64,000 nucleotides of DNA from Liquorilactobacillus capillatus DSM 19910 (GCF_001434915.1 NZ_AZEF01000027.1:114577-178576), one strand, 5' to 3'; positions 7,505-16,955 are shown, counted from the first letter of the stretch. Numbers and translations: made by a program. The notes: generated from the sequence alone by a model not told the origin.

Positions 7505-8425
7505 TTAGTCCTTATTCATTAATTTAACTTGTTTAATAAACCATTTATTGAAAAAAGCAGCATCGATTCCAACCCCAACACGGGCATTAAAGTCTTTCTC
7601 AGCGTGCCATCGATGTAAAATATCCGCTACTGTTGCTCCAATCGCCGGACCTTCAGTAACAACATCAATATACTCATTTCGCAGTTTGATCATCTCTGGA
7701 TGGAGAGCATACAAGATAGTAATGACATCATGCATTGGCTTTCCGCCCTCATGAACATCACCATAAGCATTAATGATTCCATGCAACATCTTTCCTGCTT
7801 CGCCTAAAGTTACTAACTGATCCGAAGTCTCTTTGCTTATTAGCGCCTTTAGAGTAACATCTAAGCCGATCATTGTAATCTTTAGACCACTTTCAAAGAC
7901 AATCTTGGCTGCATCCGGATCAGTAAAAACATTAAACTCAGCAACAGAACTTGCATTTCCCCCTGAAATAGATCCGCCCATTAAGATCAGTTCATCAATT
8001 TTGACAAGCAGTTCTGGGTATTGTTTAATAAAAGATGCGATATTTGTATAAGCACCAGTCGCAATTAAGGTCATTGGTTCTTTACTATGGCTAAGCTCAG
8101 CAGCTATGGCTTCCGTTGCAGCTAATTTACTAACTTCCATCCGTGGAGTAGGAAAATCATATCCAGGTAATCCTGTTTCCCCATGAATAGCAGCAGCATC
8201 TTCAAACTTCTTTTTTAACGGTTCTGCAGCGCCTTTGGCGATAGGAATATTTTTACCAAAAAATTCGACTAGCTTTAGTGCATTAGTTGTTGTCTTGTCA
8301 ACACTAACATTTCCTGCAACCGTTGTAATCAATTTAACATCAAGTCCTGGATTATTAAGTGCCACCGCAATCGCTGCAGCATCATCTATTCCAGGATCCA
8401 TATCTAAAATTACTGCACGTACCAT
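7505..8425 (-). CDS. Inosine-uridine type nucleoside hydrolase
   Basis: It hydrolyses ribonucleosides to ribose and free base. The N-terminal calcium-binding motif reads DMDPGIDDA (residues 8-16; the family usually has DCDPGxDDA). It is followed by the conserved GNV near residue 39, GAYTNIA, LILMGGS and AEFNVFTDPDAA, and by HDVITILYA near the C-terminus. Its length of 306 residues is normal. AAGGAGG precedes ATG 8425. It is the second gene after a concentrative nucleoside transporter (21-base gap), so import and cleavage of nucleosides are encoded together. The preferred nucleoside cannot be told from sequence. Confidence 0.93.
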   Translation of the reverse strand: MVRAVILDMDPGIDDAAAIAVALNNPGLDVKLITTVAGNVSVDKTTTNALKLVEFFGKNIPIAKGAAEPLKKKFEDAAAIHGETGLPGYDFPTPRMEVSKLAATEAIAAELSHSKEPMTLIATGAYTNIASFIKQYPELLVKIDELILMGGSISGGNASSVAEFNVFTDPDAAKIVFESGLKITMIGLDVTLKALISKETSDQLVTLGEAGKMLHGIINAYGDVHEGGKPMHDVITILYALHPEMIKLRNEYIDVVTEGPAIGATVADILHRWHAEKDFNARVGVGIDAAFFNKWFIKQVKLMNKD

Positions 8426-8446
8426 AAAACCCCTCCTTAATTAAAT

Positions 8447-9667
8447 TTACCAAGCAAATAAGCCCGCACTAGCTGCTGATAACAAAGATACCAAAATACC
8501 TGCTAATAACATCTGCGGCACTCTACTTGAAATAAAGTCCGTCTTTTCCTTTGAAACTAACCCTTTGAATGCACCAATAATCATTCCTACAGTTCCAAAA
8601 TTAGCAAAACTAGTTAGAAAAACAGTTAAAACTACACGTGCATGCTCATTAGCAAACAGCCCTTTTTGTGCCATCATGTTTTTTGTAACTTCACCCATAA
8701 CAACAAATTCATTAGTAACTAGTTTTGTTCCCATATATTGTGCAAGTTGGAAGGCTTGATGGACATCGAAGCCTAACAACCAAGCAAATGGGAAGAGAAT
8801 AACGCCAAATATATTTTCTAATGTTAACCAGTTCCAACCCGTTAAACTAAATAACTGATTGATTAAAGCTGCTAATGAAACATAAGCAATAACCGTTGCT
8901 GTAATGATCAAGATTAACTTACCCGCGTTTAAAATAGAGTCACCTAGGAATGAGAAGAACGGTTCACGTTTCTCGTTTTTGTGAATAGTAACAATTACAT
9001 CTTCCTCTTCCGAAACATTAACGGGATTTAGAATAGCAGCGATAGCAATTGCACCTAAAATATTTAGTGGAATTGCCGTTAAAACATACTGTCCTGGAAC
9101 CATCTTTATATATGAGCCAATAATCGCTGAAGTTACACAACTCATAGACATCATAGCAAGCGTAAAATTACGCCGTGCACTCATCTGCTGCAATTGATCC
9201 CTTGAAACTGCCAGAACTTCTGTATTTCCTAAGAACATCATTTCAATTGAAAAAAAAGCTTCAAAACGCGGCTGACGTGTAATAAACGATAAACCACGAC
9301 CAATCCATTTTACTAACCATGGTAACAAACCGATATATGTTAAGATATCAAACAGCGGAACAACAAGTAAGATCGGTAAAAGAGCACTTGTAACGAAGTT
9401 GGGCGATCCAGTTGTCGGTTTCAGCCAATCAGGTAAAGCAAACGCTATTCCCTTGTTAGCTACAGCTACTAGCCAGTTAAAACCATCAGCTGCTCCCCGA
9501 ATGACTTCACGACCTACGCTGAACTTCATGAAAAACCACGCAAGAAAAATTTCCAGAACAATAACTACTATAACTGATTTCCAATTGATTGAACGACGGT
9601 TATTAGAACAAAGAAATGCTATACCTAAAAAAACAAAAAAGCCTAGAATATTAATTAATAAAAACAC
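8447..9667 (-). CDS. nupC: NupC-type concentrative nucleoside transporter
   Basis: This is a polytopic membrane protein of 406 residues. It has the CNT layout: three N-terminal hydrophobic segments, then a transport core with FFSIEMMFLGNTEVLAVSRDQL, a second core repeat with LGFDVHQAFQLAQYMGTKLVTNEFV, and the closing LTSFANFGTVGMIIGAF. The GNTE, NEFV and SFANFG motifs contribute to nucleoside and Na+/H+ binding in this family. The start is GTG at 9667 after GAGGAG at good spacing. It forms an operon with the nucleoside hydrolase downstream. Confidence 0.94.
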   Translation of the reverse strand: MFLLINILGFFVFLGIAFLCSNNRRSINWKSVIVVIVLEIFLAWFFMKFSVGREVIRGAADGFNWLVAVANKGIAFALPDWLKPTTGSPNFVTSALLPILLVVPLFDILTYIGLLPWLVKWIGRGLSFITRQPRFEAFFSIEMMFLGNTEVLAVSRDQLQQMSARRNFTLAMMSMSCVTSAIIGSYIKMVPGQYVLTAIPLNILGAIAIAAILNPVNVSEEEDVIVTIHKNEKREPFFSFLGDSILNAGKLILIITATVIAYVSLAALINQLFSLTGWNWLTLENIFGVILFPFAWLLGFDVHQAFQLAQYMGTKLVTNEFVVMGEVTKNMMAQKGLFANEHARVVLTVFLTSFANFGTVGMIIGAFKGLVSKEKTDFISSRVPQMLLAGILVSLLSAASAGLFAW

Positions 9668-9765
9668 AGTCTTAATCTCCTCTACAAAAAAATAGAATTC
9701 TACTAGTTTAGTATAACAAAATTAGTTTCAATATAGTATTTTCTTAGGATACTTACTATAATAGC

Positions 9766-10086
9766 CTATTGTTGTTTCCAAAAAAACTGCCACCATCTAA
9801 CTCGCTCGGGTGCTTTATATTTTCTTAACTCTGTTAGCGCCTTTTCAGAAAAACCAGTCGTTGTGTTTCGTAAGCTATCATCAATAGCATGATTATCTCC
9901 ACTTATAGTTCCTGCATCATGCTTATTTGAAGGTTGAGAAACAGTTTGCTTACTATCAAGCAGTTGGTATAACTTATTTAGTTCACTATATTTTTGTACA
10001 ATCTTAATTTGTTCTGAGTGAATCTCTTGCTGTAACCTGCGTGTCTCACGAAGAATTCTTGCTTTTTCCTCATCATCATTCATCAT
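9766..10086 (-). CDS. Small coiled-coil protein of unknown function
   Basis: The 106-residue product starts with a charged helix of about 45 residues with heptad-like spacing (RILRETRRLQQEIHSEQIKI...LNKLYQLL), then a polar linker rich in Ser, Asp and Asn, and ends with an aromatic/basic tail RWWQFFWKQQ. There is no signal peptide. The ATG ATG start at 10086 follows AAAGGAGGGG, which supports real translation. The tryptophan-rich tail could contact the membrane. It lies between an ABC exporter and the nucleoside genes, with 112 bases to the exporter. I do not recognise the family. Confidence 0.6.
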   Translation of the reverse strand: MMNDDEEKARILRETRRLQQEIHSEQIKIVQKYSELNKLYQLLDSKQTVSQPSNKHDAGTISGDNHAIDDSLRNTTTGFSEKALTELRKYKAPERVRWWQFFWKQQ

Positions 10087-10198
10087 TACCCCTCCTTTGA
10101 TTGATTTAAACTAACCGATTTTATTATAGCACTTTTGTAAGCCCTTTATTAAAACTGAACAGATAAGTTCTTTTAGGCATGATGCCCTTAAACCACCA

Positions 10199-10900
10199 TT
10201 ACTGCACTAGATTAGTTCTGGTACTATTAATCAACTTACTATAGGCTTCGTCTACCTCTTGTGTTTCTTCCAATTGCAGCAGTTCTGAGTACGTTCCGTT
10301 AAAAACACACCGTTTCTGGTTAAGGCAAAAGATACGCGCTTTTTTATTTTTTAACTGACCAAGTTGATGTGTTGTCATCACAACTAGCTCTTTTTCGGCA
10401 AGTGAGCATAGAATATCCATAATTAAATATGCATTACTTGCATCTATTCCACTTAATGGTTCATCAAAAAGATACATCTTTCTTTGTAAAAGACATGTTC
10501 CATAGGTTAACACTATTCGTTTTTCACCACCAGATAACATTCCCATCTTAACAGTTTCAAGTGGCTTTAAAACCTCTGTATAAATATGTTCCATTACTGG
10601 TGTCTCTCTTCTACTGCCTGCATGGTCGATCTTTCTGTATATCTCTAAGGTCTGACCAACAGTCAATGTTGGGTAAAAAAAGGTACGCTGTAACTGATAA
10701 CCAGTTTCTTTTGCATCAGGGACATCTATTAGTGATGATGCTGCACTTGGATTCAAATGTGCAAGTGTGTCTAGAAGCGTTGTTTTCCCCACCCCATTAG
10801 GCCCAATAATAATATTAGGTATCTCTGAACTAAATTTGATATTTAAATTGTTATAAATTTGCCGTGCATGATATGAAAAAGATAAGTTTTTAATCTCCAA
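10199..10900 (-). CDS. ABC transporter ATP-binding protein
   Basis: A stand-alone nucleotide-binding domain of 233 residues: Walker A GPNGVGKT at 33-40, a Q-loop glutamine near QLQRTFFYP, signature LSGGEKR, Walker B MYLFDEP with the catalytic Glu, and the H-loop in MTTHQLGQ. It resembles export-type (multidrug or bacteriocin) ATPases. The start ATG at 10900 is 16 bases after the permease gene, so the two form a two-gene transporter. The substrate is unknown. Confidence 0.9.
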   Translation of the reverse strand: MEIKNLSFSYHARQIYNNLNIKFSSEIPNIIIGPNGVGKTTLLDTLAHLNPSAASSLIDVPDAKETGYQLQRTFFYPTLTVGQTLEIYRKIDHAGSRRETPVMEHIYTEVLKPLETVKMGMLSGGEKRIVLTYGTCLLQRKMYLFDEPLSGIDASNAYLIMDILCSLAEKELVVMTTHQLGQLKNKKARIFCLNQKRCVFNGTYSELLQLEETQEVDEAYSKLINSTRTNLVQ

Positions 10901-10916
10901 TATAAATTCTCCCTTC

Positions 10917-11678
10917 TTAGGCTCGCTCTAATATCGGGCGAATATCAAATCTAGAAAAACCTATTAACCCTAGTATGCAAAAAATTCCTGCCATTACTAG
11001 TAACTGACTAATTGACACTAAGTTAAGGTTAGTCTTAGTGAGCACATTAGTCAGTTGCTCCGACAAAACTAAAATAAATTTATATGGATTTAATAGTAGT
11101 ACAATTTGTGCCAACCACGTTCCACCTCTTAGAGTAGCTAGATAAAAAAGTACAAATATCAGAAATGTTCCAATTATTGAAAGTGATTGCTGCTTAATTC
11201 GGAAAATAAATAAAATACTCAGAAACATTGTCACAGGTAATACTGCTAAAAGTACGGTTAGAAAACCACTAATTAAAATACTACTATACCAACTGTGCAA
11301 CGCTAACATCACTACTATTGAAAAAGCTAAAACCTCACACAAAATAAAGATGGTCTGAACAATAAAATTTGCAATAAAGATTAGCCATTTGGAACCAACG
11401 ATAAAATAAAATTCTTTATAGTAACCAACTTCACGTTGTGTAACAGTCGTTATAACAACCGTATTAAGTAATGCAATAAAAATAACATATGCCCAATACG
11501 GTTGAGCCACGGCTGCAATTTCGGCTACTGTATAAATCCGTGGATGTAAGATTGCTTTAGAATTCACAAATATGAAATAGATTGTTGGAAATAATAACGT
11601 ATAAATAAAGACAACTTTGTTATCAAATGTGTCGATGATGTAAAGTTTGCTTAATGCTTTTAATTTTTCGATAAAAAT
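10917..11678 (-). CDS. ABC-2 type exporter permease, probably starting at an ATT codon
   Basis: This is a membrane protein with about six hydrophobic segments that partners the ATPase downstream. The first conventional start in frame is GTG 11567, but the frame stays open upstream and encodes a plausible cytoplasmic N-terminus (EKLKALSKLYIIDTFDNK) and a first membrane helix (VVFIYTLLFPTIYFIF), as expected for ABC-2 permeases. A strong AAGGAG (11684-11689) is followed five bases later by ATT at 11678 and no ATG, GTG or TTG is nearby. The full protein would have 253 residues. The alternative is a shorter protein from GTG 11567 (216 residues) lacking helix 1, or a gene damaged at its start codon. 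Confidence 0.7.
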   Translation of the reverse strand: MFIEKLKALSKLYIIDTFDNKVVFIYTLLFPTIYFIFVNSKAILHPRIYTVAEIAAVAQPYWAYVIFIALLNTVVITTVTQREVGYYKEFYFIVGSKWLIFIANFIVQTIFILCEVLAFSIVVMLALHSWYSSILISGFLTVLLAVLPVTMFLSILFIFRIKQQSLSIIGTFLIFVLFYLATLRGGTWLAQIVLLLNPYKFILVLSEQLTNVLTKTNLNLVSISQLLVMAGIFCILGLIGFSRFDIRPILERA

Positions 11679-11784
11679 AATTTCTCCTTCTCTCTTTTAA
11701 AAGTAAATTTAAATTTATTGTAGCATACCATGCAAGCTGATTATTATAATTAATAGTTCAAGTTAAACCTCTTGATCAACAAAA

Positions 11785-11829
11785 TAAAAAAGCTCGGCTC
11801 AAAACTATCTACTAGTTTTAAGTCGAACT
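11785..11829 (-). terminator. Terminator of the S41 peptidase transcript
   Basis: On the minus strand AGTTCGACTTAAAACT pairs with AGTTTTGAGCCGAGCT (one mismatch, several G-U) and six T follow at 11790-11785. Confidence 0.85.
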
Positions 11830-11901
11830 CCTATAAAATTTAGTTATACTTTATCAGCTTGTAATCCTTAACTAAGATTACTTATAAAGAGAAGACTGCT
11901 T

Positions 11902-13362
11902 TCACTTAACTTCCTGCACCGCCGTTTGATAAGCATCATCGCTTGCAGCTATTTTAGTAGCTGTTTTTTCTTCAAGCTTTTCGATAGTTGCCTTATCAGC
12001 CTTCCCTGTTGTCTGTAGTTTGTTATCACTTTGGAATTTCTTTAGACTACCTTGTGTTGTTGCATCAAAATAACCATTAGCTTTAATTTGACCATAATCT
12101 AAAGCATTCAATAAGACCTGTATTTTCTTAACTTGTGCAGAAACATCGCCTTGTTGATATGTTTTAGTTGTATCAATAGCTGTTTGATAAGCATAACTTG
12201 GGAAGTCTTTTTTTACAGTTGGTTGCAACCCTTTGTGATGGATCCATGAGCCATCTGGAGTCAACCACTTAGCGATCGTAACTTTAAGTTCAGTCTTATC
12301 GTTGAAAGGAACAGTATTCTGGACAGTCCCTTTTCCATAAGATTTTGTACCAATCAGTTTGATATTAGCTGATTGCTTAAGTGCTCCTGAAAAGATTTCA
12401 GCTGCACTTGCACTACCACCGTTAATTAAAACGACCGACTTCTCGTTTACCTTGAAACCATCATCATATTTCTTACCAGCCTTAAAGACTTGTGGTGCTT
12501 GATCTCGAGATTGCACCTGCATTATAGTTTTTCCATCTTTTAAGAACATTGATGACATTGCTAATGCCTGATCCATCAATCCACCAGGATTATCACGCAT
12601 ATCAATAACAAATGATTTAGCACCTTGTTTACGTAGTTGTTTAATTTCACTTTTGAATTCAGCTGCTGTTTTTTCTGAAAAAGTTGATACTCTAAGATAC
12701 CCGACTGTTGGATGTTCCTTATCTAATTTTCCCGTAACAGTCTTTACTGGGATCGTATCGCGTACAAGCGTTTTAGTAAATGTTTCAGAATTACGTTTAA
12801 TCGTTAAGGTTACTTTTGTCCCTTTCTTACCTCTAATATAAGAAACTGCTTTACTTAAAGAAACACCATTCATTGACTTACCGTTGATTTTTTCAATTAC
12901 ATCATTCGCCTTTAGCCCCGCTTTAGCCGCTGGTGTTCCATCGATTGGTGAAACAATTTGGATTTTATCACCATTTTTTCGGACTTCTGCCCCAATTCCA
13001 GTAAAGCTACTAGAAATAGTATCATTCAAAGATTGTGTTTCTGATTTTGACATATATTCAGAGAATGGATCACCTAACGCGTTGACCATCCCACTCAAGG
13101 CTCCATTTTCTAACTTTTGCCGACTGACATGGCGATAATAATTATTATATAAAGTCGAGTATACCGCCTCAATTTTAGCCATCGATTTATTAGTCCGCTG
13201 TGCCGCAGTTAAACGCTGATCCATAATGAAGAAAACCGTACCACTACCAATTAACAAAGTCAGCAACCCAACAATGACAACTGTCAATAGGCTATATCTT
13301 TTTTTGAACCTTCCCTTATTATTCTCAACTATTTTTTCTTCTTGCTGCTGCTTCTTTACCAT
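11902..13362 (-). CDS. S41 C-terminal processing protease (CtpA/CtpB type) with PDZ and peptidoglycan-binding domains
   Basis: The 486-residue protein has a short basic cytoplasmic tail, a membrane anchor at about residues 24-46, a PDZ domain at about 115-195 (GIGAEV...GLKANDVIEKING), the tail-specific protease domain, and a C-terminal peptidoglycan-binding repeat (VKKIQVLLNALDYGQIKANGYFD). The Ser/Lys dyad is visible: Ser near residue 319 in GGSASAAEIF and Lys near 344 in GTKSYGKGTVQ. It acts on the outer face of the membrane, presumably cleaving protein C-termini near the cell wall. It is followed by a terminator and preceded by yozE. Confidence 0.93.
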   Translation of the reverse strand: MVKKQQQEEKIVENNKGRFKKRYSLLTVVIVGLLTLLIGSGTVFFIMDQRLTAAQRTNKSMAKIEAVYSTLYNNYYRHVSRQKLENGALSGMVNALGDPFSEYMSKSETQSLNDTISSSFTGIGAEVRKNGDKIQIVSPIDGTPAAKAGLKANDVIEKINGKSMNGVSLSKAVSYIRGKKGTKVTLTIKRNSETFTKTLVRDTIPVKTVTGKLDKEHPTVGYLRVSTFSEKTAAEFKSEIKQLRKQGAKSFVIDMRDNPGGLMDQALAMSSMFLKDGKTIMQVQSRDQAPQVFKAGKKYDDGFKVNEKSVVLINGGSASAAEIFSGALKQSANIKLIGTKSYGKGTVQNTVPFNDKTELKVTIAKWLTPDGSWIHHKGLQPTVKKDFPSYAYQTAIDTTKTYQQGDVSAQVKKIQVLLNALDYGQIKANGYFDATTQGSLKKFQSDNKLQTTGKADKATIEKLEEKTATKIAASDDAYQTAVQEVK

Positions 13363-13394
13363 TAGCTCTTTCCCTCTAACTGTATTTTATTTTT

Positions 13395-13619
13395 CTAACT
13401 CATTTTTTCAAGATACATCTGCCAAGCTTGGTCAAAAATTGTCATCGTCGGTAAATACTCACCGTTTAATTCAAGATATTGTGAAAGTTCTTCATAGCTT
13501 TGAGAATGCTTTGGAAAACTCTGGTCATAGAACGCATTATTGGCAAATTGGGCAACTTCGTCAGTGTTTTCTGGATTTCGCTCAGTCATTAAATATTGAT
13601 AAAAGCTTTTACGATACAT
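13395..13619 (-). CDS. yozE: YozE family (UPF0346) SAM-like protein
   Basis: This small soluble protein of 74 residues has the family pattern SFYQYLMTER at the N-terminus, then FANNAFYDQSFPK and YEELSQYLE, and a C-terminal MTIFDQAWQMYLE. Members fold as a small SAM-like helical bundle; the molecular role is unknown. The ATG at 13619 follows AGAGGTG. It sits in the same orientation as ypmS upstream (25 bases) and the S41 peptidase downstream (32 bases), which suggests an operon. Confidence 0.87.
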   Translation of the reverse strand: MYRKSFYQYLMTERNPENTDEVAQFANNAFYDQSFPKHSQSYEELSQYLELNGEYLPTMTIFDQAWQMYLEKMS

Positions 13620-13644
13620 CTATTTCACCTCTTACATAGTTGTC

Positions 13645-14271
13645 TTATTGCTCTAATGGTACATCAACTTTGAATCGGAAGTCATCTTTCTTCAAATCTA
13701 TTTTCTGTGCTTTAACGGTAATGCGCTGTTTATTAGTTAACTCACTTAAATTTAGGGTTATCGTCTTCTCCTTGCTATTGATTGTTATCCCATTACCTAG
13801 CTTATAATTATTTTTAACATAGTTCAAAATAAAAGACGGTGGTGCGCTAAGTGAGCCAATCGCAACTGATTTGGCACGCAAACGGATATTACCGTTATCG
13901 GTGACTGTTGGTTCCGTATAGAGAGAAAAGGAAACACTTTGACCTAAAATCTTAGTTGTACCCATCAAAATAGCTGCATCACCAACATAAAACCGGTATT
14001 TTATTTGTTGATCCTTCTGTTGCTGCTTTAAGTAATAATTAATAGTCCCATTTAACTGCTTTTTATTCATTGTAACTCCAATTGAAGTATGGTCACTCTG
14101 ATTGCGTTGTACAGCCTGCTTAACTTCTTTTTGACCAGGACTTTGCATTGTTACTTGTTTAGCAATAAACAATGTGGTTCCGGCTATAAAAGCTACCAGT
14201 ACGATACAAAGCCACTTCCAGAGATTTATTTTCTTCTTTTGTTCCTGCTTACTATTAGCTGACCGTTGCAT
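13645..14271 (-). CDS. ypmS: YpmS family (DUF2140) membrane-anchored protein
   Basis: The protein has 208 residues: a Lys-rich cytoplasmic start, one membrane helix at about residues 18-40 (WLCIVLVAFIAGTTLFIAKQ), and an extracytoplasmic beta-rich domain with VTMNKKQLNGTINYYLK and LRAKSVAIGSLSAPPSFIL typical of DUF2140. No catalytic residues are known for the family. Its start is four bases after the stop of the SGNH hydrolase gene, the same pairing as ypmR-ypmS in Bacillus subtilis. Confidence 0.85.
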   Translation of the reverse strand: MQRSANSKQEQKKKINLWKWLCIVLVAFIAGTTLFIAKQVTMQSPGQKEVKQAVQRNQSDHTSIGVTMNKKQLNGTINYYLKQQQKDQQIKYRFYVGDAAILMGTTKILGQSVSFSLYTEPTVTDNGNIRLRAKSVAIGSLSAPPSFILNYVKNNYKLGNGITINSKEKTITLNLSELTNKQRITVKAQKIDLKKDDFRFKVDVPLEQ

Positions 14272-14275
14272 AAGT

Positions 14276-15211
14276 TCATCCCCCCGACTTTAGCCATGTT
14301 TCTTTATGTTTTAGCATAACTTGATAAAGTTTAGCCGCCATATATTTATAACCTTTTAAATTAGGGTGAAAATGATCCGTAGCGGATAAATAATTATTTT
14401 TTTCTTTTTGATTATTTAAGACCTGCGTTAGCTTCTCACCGGAAAGATTATTATAATCTGTAACCGTAGTTTGCTTAAGCTTACTCCCGTGATCATAATA
14501 CTGTCCTTCAGAAAGGCGGCGTTCAACGTTAACCATATATATTTTCTTATCCTTTGCGACTGTTTGGCTAACCAATGTATTCCATTGGGCCGTATATTTT
14601 TGCATTTGTGTTAAGGCTGGAAAATAAACATAAAAAGGATTATAGACTGTATATAGAAAAATAGGTGCATCTGAATTATAAGAACGTACTGTCTTTAACA
14701 ATGCAGTTAACTTTTGCGTATAGGTCTTCTGGGCAGTCGGCATAAACGTGGTTAACTGATCTGATGAAACTGAATTAAAATTTTTCTGTAATGTTTGCAT
14801 CAAGTCATTTCCACCAACCGTCATTGTAATAACATTGGCCTTTTTTAAATCTTGTTGCATTTGTTCTTGCTGCAATAATCTTTCACGAATCTGGTCGCTG
14901 CGATCACCGGCTTTACCGTAATTTTTAGTTGTCACTGTCGCGTTTAAACGTCTCTCTAGGACCTGCTTAATTAGGTAAACATAACCACCATTTTGTGTAG
15001 TATCGCCTACACCTTGAGTTAATGAATCACCTAACGCGACCAATCTGACTTTAGGCGGTGTCAGTTTTTTAGGGGTTGTCTTTTTTTGTGTAACCCTATT
15101 GTTAAAAGGCCGCGACTCTTTACTGGCTAGTTTGTTCAGTCCTACATAAAAAAGGCAGGTTAGTACGACCAAAACAGCGATTAGCGTAAATACTTTTTTT
15201 ATATATAACAC
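14276..15211 (-). CDS. ypmR: SGNH/GDSL hydrolase, YpmR type
   Basis: This secreted or membrane-anchored esterase-like protein has 311 residues and an N-terminal hydrophobic segment (about 8-26). Block I is ALGDSLTQGVGD, with the nucleophilic serine; block II has the glycine in YGKAGDRSDQI; block III is VTMTVGGNDLM; block V is ATDHFHPNLKGY, with the catalytic Asp-x-x-His. The physiological substrate is unknown; cell-wall or lipid ester cleavage is likely from its location. Confidence 0.92.
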   Translation of the reverse strand: MLYIKKVFTLIAVLVVLTCLFYVGLNKLASKESRPFNNRVTQKKTTPKKLTPPKVRLVALGDSLTQGVGDTTQNGGYVYLIKQVLERRLNATVTTKNYGKAGDRSDQIRERLLQQEQMQQDLKKANVITMTVGGNDLMQTLQKNFNSVSSDQLTTFMPTAQKTYTQKLTALLKTVRSYNSDAPIFLYTVYNPFYVYFPALTQMQKYTAQWNTLVSQTVAKDKKIYMVNVERRLSEGQYYDHGSKLKQTTVTDYNNLSGEKLTQVLNNQKEKNNYLSATDHFHPNLKGYKYMAAKLYQVMLKHKETWLKSGG

Positions 15212-15399
15212 TTAATCTTCCCCTCTATTACTAAGTTACTAATTTTTTTCTAACAAGTTAAGACTAGAAAAGTAACTATAAATGCCATTAGTATAGCAAA
15301 ATTTATTTTTTTATTCAGCTTTTTAGATATTACTTAAATATAATTTAGTGAATAACTTTAGTAATAGCTGACCTTTTACAAGAATATGGCAGCATAAAC

Positions 15400-15438
15400 T
15401 AAAACAGCCCTTAACGAGTGAGACGTCGTTTGGACTGT
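15400..15438 (-). terminator. Terminator of the thyA-DHFR transcript
   Basis: On the minus strand ACAGTCC pairs with GGGCTGT and an inner AACGA pairs with TCGTT. A short T-rich tail (TTTTAGTTT) follows. Confidence 0.7.
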
Positions 15439-15444
15439 CTAATT

Positions 15445-15951
15445 TTAATTCTTCTTACGGCGATAGACTTTATACTGATGCCGGTAAAGATTTTTTTGGT
15501 TTTGTGGACCGTCAACTTCAGAAACTAATTCAAATTGATGATAATCAATTTGAGGCATAATCGTATCTGCCTTAAAAGCAGCATTAATTTTTGTAACGTA
15601 TAAATAATCAACATCATCTAACAGTTGCTTAAATAACGCTGTTCCACCAATAACAAAAAATAATTCATCCTTTTTTTGTAGCAGATGACGCAATTCTGTA
15701 AGTGAATTAACAACTGTTAACCGACTATCAAAATTATATTTTGCGGCAAAATCAGTTGCGGTTGTTAAAACAATGTGCTGTCTGTGTGGTAAGAAACCCT
15801 TAAAACTCTCAAAGGTTTTTCTCCCCATCACAATCGTATGTTGAGCTGTCTGCTTTTTAAAATAAGCTAAATCTGCTGGTAGCTTCCACGGCAGGTGCCC
15901 TTGATAACCAATGTGGTGCTTTTCATCTTCTGCCCATATATATGCAAGCAA
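15445..15951 (-). CDS. folA: Dihydrofolate reductase
   Basis: It reduces dihydrofolate to tetrahydrofolate with NADPH. The 168-residue sequence has the canonical DHFR features: AYIWAEDEKHHIGYQGHLPWKLPADLAYFK with the substrate-binding acidic residue in the PADL helix, then HTIVMGRKTFES, a strand-helix with the NADPH phosphate site, FFVIGGTALF and a closing hydrophobic strand. It follows thyA by 23 bases. Together they form the usual thymidylate-folate recycling pair, since thymidylate synthase oxidises the cofactor that this enzyme regenerates. It is the target of trimethoprim. Confidence 0.96.
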   Translation of the reverse strand: MLAYIWAEDEKHHIGYQGHLPWKLPADLAYFKKQTAQHTIVMGRKTFESFKGFLPHRQHIVLTTATDFAAKYNFDSRLTVVNSLTELRHLLQKKDELFFVIGGTALFKQLLDDVDYLYVTKINAAFKADTIMPQIDYHQFELVSEVDGPQNQKNLYRHQYKVYRRKKN

Positions 15952-15974
15952 TAAACTACACCCCTTTATTTAAA

Positions 15975-16931
15975 CTACACTGCTACTGGTGCTTTGATTG
16001 CCGGTGCCGGATCATATCCTTGGAGCTTGATATCTTCCATCCCAAAATCGAAAATACTTTTTTTAGCAGGATTAAGCCAGATGGATGGCGCATTCTTTGG
16101 CTGCCGAGTCAATTGCTCTTGGACTTGTTCAATATGGTTATTATAAATATGTGCATCACCCAAGGTGTGAACAAACTCGCCCACTTCTAGATTTGTTTCA
16201 TGCGCAATCAGATGTACCAACAGTGCATAACTAGCAATATTAAAAGGTACTCCCAGAAAAACATCTGCACTACGTTGATATAGCTGACAGCTCAATTTTC
16301 CATCAACTACATAAAATTGAAATAAGTTATGGCAAGGTGGTAGCGCACTTTGCGGGACATCCTCTGGGTTCCAAGCAGTTACAATCAAGCGTCTTGAATT
16401 AGGTGTTTGTTTAATACCATCGATCACATTTTGGATCTGATCGATAGTCTGTCCATCGCGAGTCTTCCAATGCCGCCATTGAGCGCCATAAACATCACCT
16501 AATTCCCCGTACTTTTGTGCAAACCCATCTTCATTTAAAACTCTTTGACAAAAAACTTTTTTTTCACTGAGGTAACTTTCTTTAAAAGCCGGGTCGTGCA
16601 ATGCTCTTTGTCCGAAATCACTCATATCAGGTCCCGTATATTCAGAGCTTTCAACCCATCTTTTAAAAGCCCATTCATCCCAAATATGATTTTTGTGCTG
16701 TAGCAAAAAGCGGATGTTAGTATCGCCACGTAGAAACCACAACAATTCACTTTTTATCAAGCCAAAGGCGACTTTCTTAGTTGTTAATAAAGGGAAACCT
16801 TTACTTAAATCAAAACGCATTTGATAACCAAACAGACTATGCGTCCCCGTCCCGGTTCGATCACCCTTTAAGTGTCCTTTATTTAAAATATCACTTATTA
16901 GGTCTAAATATGGTTGTTCTAAAATCGCCAT
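15975..16931 (-). CDS. thyA: Thymidylate synthase
   Basis: It methylates dUMP to dTMP with 5,10-methylene-tetrahydrofolate. The catalytic Cys is in [47 protein letters not shown] and the C-terminal [13 protein letters not shown] are also present. At 318 residues it is the long form with an insertion of about 50 residues after position 90 (SSEYTGPD...VFCQRVL), known from Lactobacillus casei. A GTG at 16940 opens the frame, but ATG 16931 gives the conserved MAILEQPYL start. Confidence 0.97.
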   Translation of the reverse strand: MAILEQPYLDLISDILNKGHLKGDRTGTGTHSLFGYQMRFDLSKGFPLLTTKKVAFGLIKSELLWFLRGDTNIRFLLQHKNHIWDEWAFKRWVESSEYTGPDMSDFGQRALHDPAFKESYLSEKKVFCQRVLNEDGFAQKYGELGDVYGAQWRHWKTRDGQTIDQIQNVIDGIKQTPNSRRLIVTAWNPEDVPQSALPPCHNLFQFYVVDGKLSCQLYQRSADVFLGVPFNIASYALLVHLIAHETNLEVGEFVHTLGDAHIYNNHIEQVQEQLTRQPKNAPSIWLNPAKKSIFDFGMEDIKLQGYDPAPAIKAPVAV

Positions 16932-16955
16932 TATTACCACTGCTCCATTATAAGA

